The notes beneath the pieces were generated by a model. It searched no databases and was not told the origin of the DNA. It worked only from the letters and a program-made list of their open reading frames with translations. This document shows positions 36,830 to 37,948 of a DNA stretch of 37,948 nucleotides, one piece after another; position 1 is the first letter of the stretch, and each line of letters opens with the position of its first letter. The translations under genes and the position numbers were made by a program. The stretch is from Conidiobolus incongruus B7586 (Eukaryota; Entomophthoromycota; Entomophthoromycetes; Entomophthorales; Conidiobolaceae): contig JNEM01016705.1 of assembly GCA_000697335.1 (NCBI GenBank), forward strand, positions 1 to 37,948. The letters are read 5' to 3'.

Positions 36830-37948
36830 ATAGGCTCTTTTATTATTAATAACTCTTTTTTATATTTTTAGTAAGCTTTTAATACTTAAAAATTAATTCT
36901 TTTTATTAAAGACTAAAATTTAATATTTTATAAACTAATTTGTTTGCAGGAATTTTTTTTCTTATAAGCTGTTTTTTTAATTATCTAAAACAATTATAAT
37001 CACAAAAGTTATAATTAAGTGAATATATTAAATGTAGTAACTCTCTTTAGTTCTTTTATATAAAAAATCTTTTATATTTTTTATTTTATATATTTTATAA
37101 TTATAATGTAAAATAATAAGTGTTTTTAATTTATATTGAGAATATCATTAAAAAATTATTTTATTTAAAAAAGTAATATATAATTTACTATTAATTAATT
37201 TTCCTTAAGATATTAAATAAGAAAACTATATACCATTATAATTTATTACAACAATTAACATTCTCTTATATTTAAAGTGCTTATTCATTAAAATTTATAA
37301 AGGGGATTAATTTAACTTAATATTTTATTTTATTTTTAAATAAAAGATTATATAATAAAATTTAAGATTTATTAATTATAAGTATTTACTATAAAAAATT
37401 TTGTTTCTAATTATACTTTAATAAACTTAGTTTAATTATAACAACTTTAATTTTTTAAGCTTTTATTAAATTATAAAATATTTATTTTATATTTTTATTA
37501 ATCAAATTAAATTTAAACTTAAGTATAAATAATATACTTATATAATTAATATTAAATTATTTTAATAATTCTTTAACAAAAATAAAAAGATATTTCTTAA
37601 TATATTTTTTTACTCTATTTATAAGTAAAACAATAATAATTAAATTTAATCTTTTAAATTTAAATAAATTTTAAATAGTATCTTTTCTTATATTAAAATC
37701 ACAAATTTAATAATATATGGTAGTTTTAAATAAAACACTATTTTTATAAATTATTTATAAGTTTTAAATGATTTTAAAGAGTTTATAGTTAAGTTTTAAA
37801 GATACAAAAATAAAAGCCTTTTGATAATTATTATTTAGTTTAAATATAATTAAATTTAAGTGTAAATTTTAAAACTAAAATATTTTAATAAAAAAATAAT
37901 TAAAATTAAATGTATATATATATATATATATATAGTTTAAAAATATTT
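36830..37948 (-). mobile_element. Decayed IS630/Tc1/mariner-type transposon relic (right copy)
   Basis: Minus-strand translation from the window end gives an N-terminal part shared with the left copy (46-541) and then a DDE-like half: YNGI-FSYLIS-GKLINSKLY near 37170-37260, LIILH-N-KI-K-KNIK-FL near 37070-37125, where families have DNa-iHk, and a NCFR-LKKQLIRK block near 36955-36985 where DDE_3 transposases have NPIENCFSKLK. Catalytic residues are partly lost, several indels and many TAA/TAG stops occur, so it is long dead. The terminal inverted repeats are not visible because the window ends inside the element's edge. Other IS630-related families cannot be excluded. Confidence 0.5.
37913..37934. 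repeat. (TA)n microsatellite at the edge of the right relic
   Basis: Eleven TA units, mirrored by the (AT)n tract at 61-74 beside the left copy. Confidence 0.8.

Overview
The window looks like a contig from a very AT-rich fungal genome. The genes have short spliceosomal introns (about 45-60 bp, GT...AG) and the proteins belong to fungal families: a Ggc1-type mitochondrial GTP/GDP carrier, phosphoglucomutase, a Hos4-like Set3-complex ankyrin protein, and an animal-type (IIC) P-type ATPase of the kind retained in early-diverging fungi. Coding exons are visibly richer in G+C and favour C-ending codons in the highly expressed genes, while intergenic DNA is nearly all A/T. I infer a zygomycete-grade or other early-diverging fungus; the species cannot be named from the sequence.

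Layout. Positions 1-2130 are decayed DNA-transposon sequence: a Tc1/mariner-like element (542-2130, 40-bp terminal inverted repeats) inserted into an older IS630/Tc1/mariner-type relic (about 46-541). The same older relic recurs in inverted orientation at the other end (about 36830-37948), so both window ends lie in one repeat family. Between them, in order: GGC1 (+, five exons), a DOMON/cytochrome b561 membrane protein (-), phosphoglucomutase (+, four exons), a Hos4-like ankyrin protein (-, three exons), meiotic MND1 (-, eight exons), a TACC-domain coiled-coil protein (-, six exons), a COP9 signalosome subunit 7 gene that looks disabled (-), two G+C-rich islands (one a likely solo LTR), and an intron-less type IIC P-ATPase (+).

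The genes do not form a pathway or operon; each has its own AT-rich flanks. Loosely, GGC1, phosphoglucomutase and the ion pump are metabolic or transport housekeeping genes; Hos4-like, MND1, TACC and CSN7 act in chromatin, meiosis, the spindle and protein turnover. I found no tRNA, rRNA or CRISPR, and no clear novel multi-gene system. The most notable points are the ion pump lacking several canonical cation-binding residues, the apparent CSN7 pseudogene, the transition-biased decay of the transposons, the doubled ankyrin block in the Hos4-like protein, and a three-nucleotide first coding exon in MND1.
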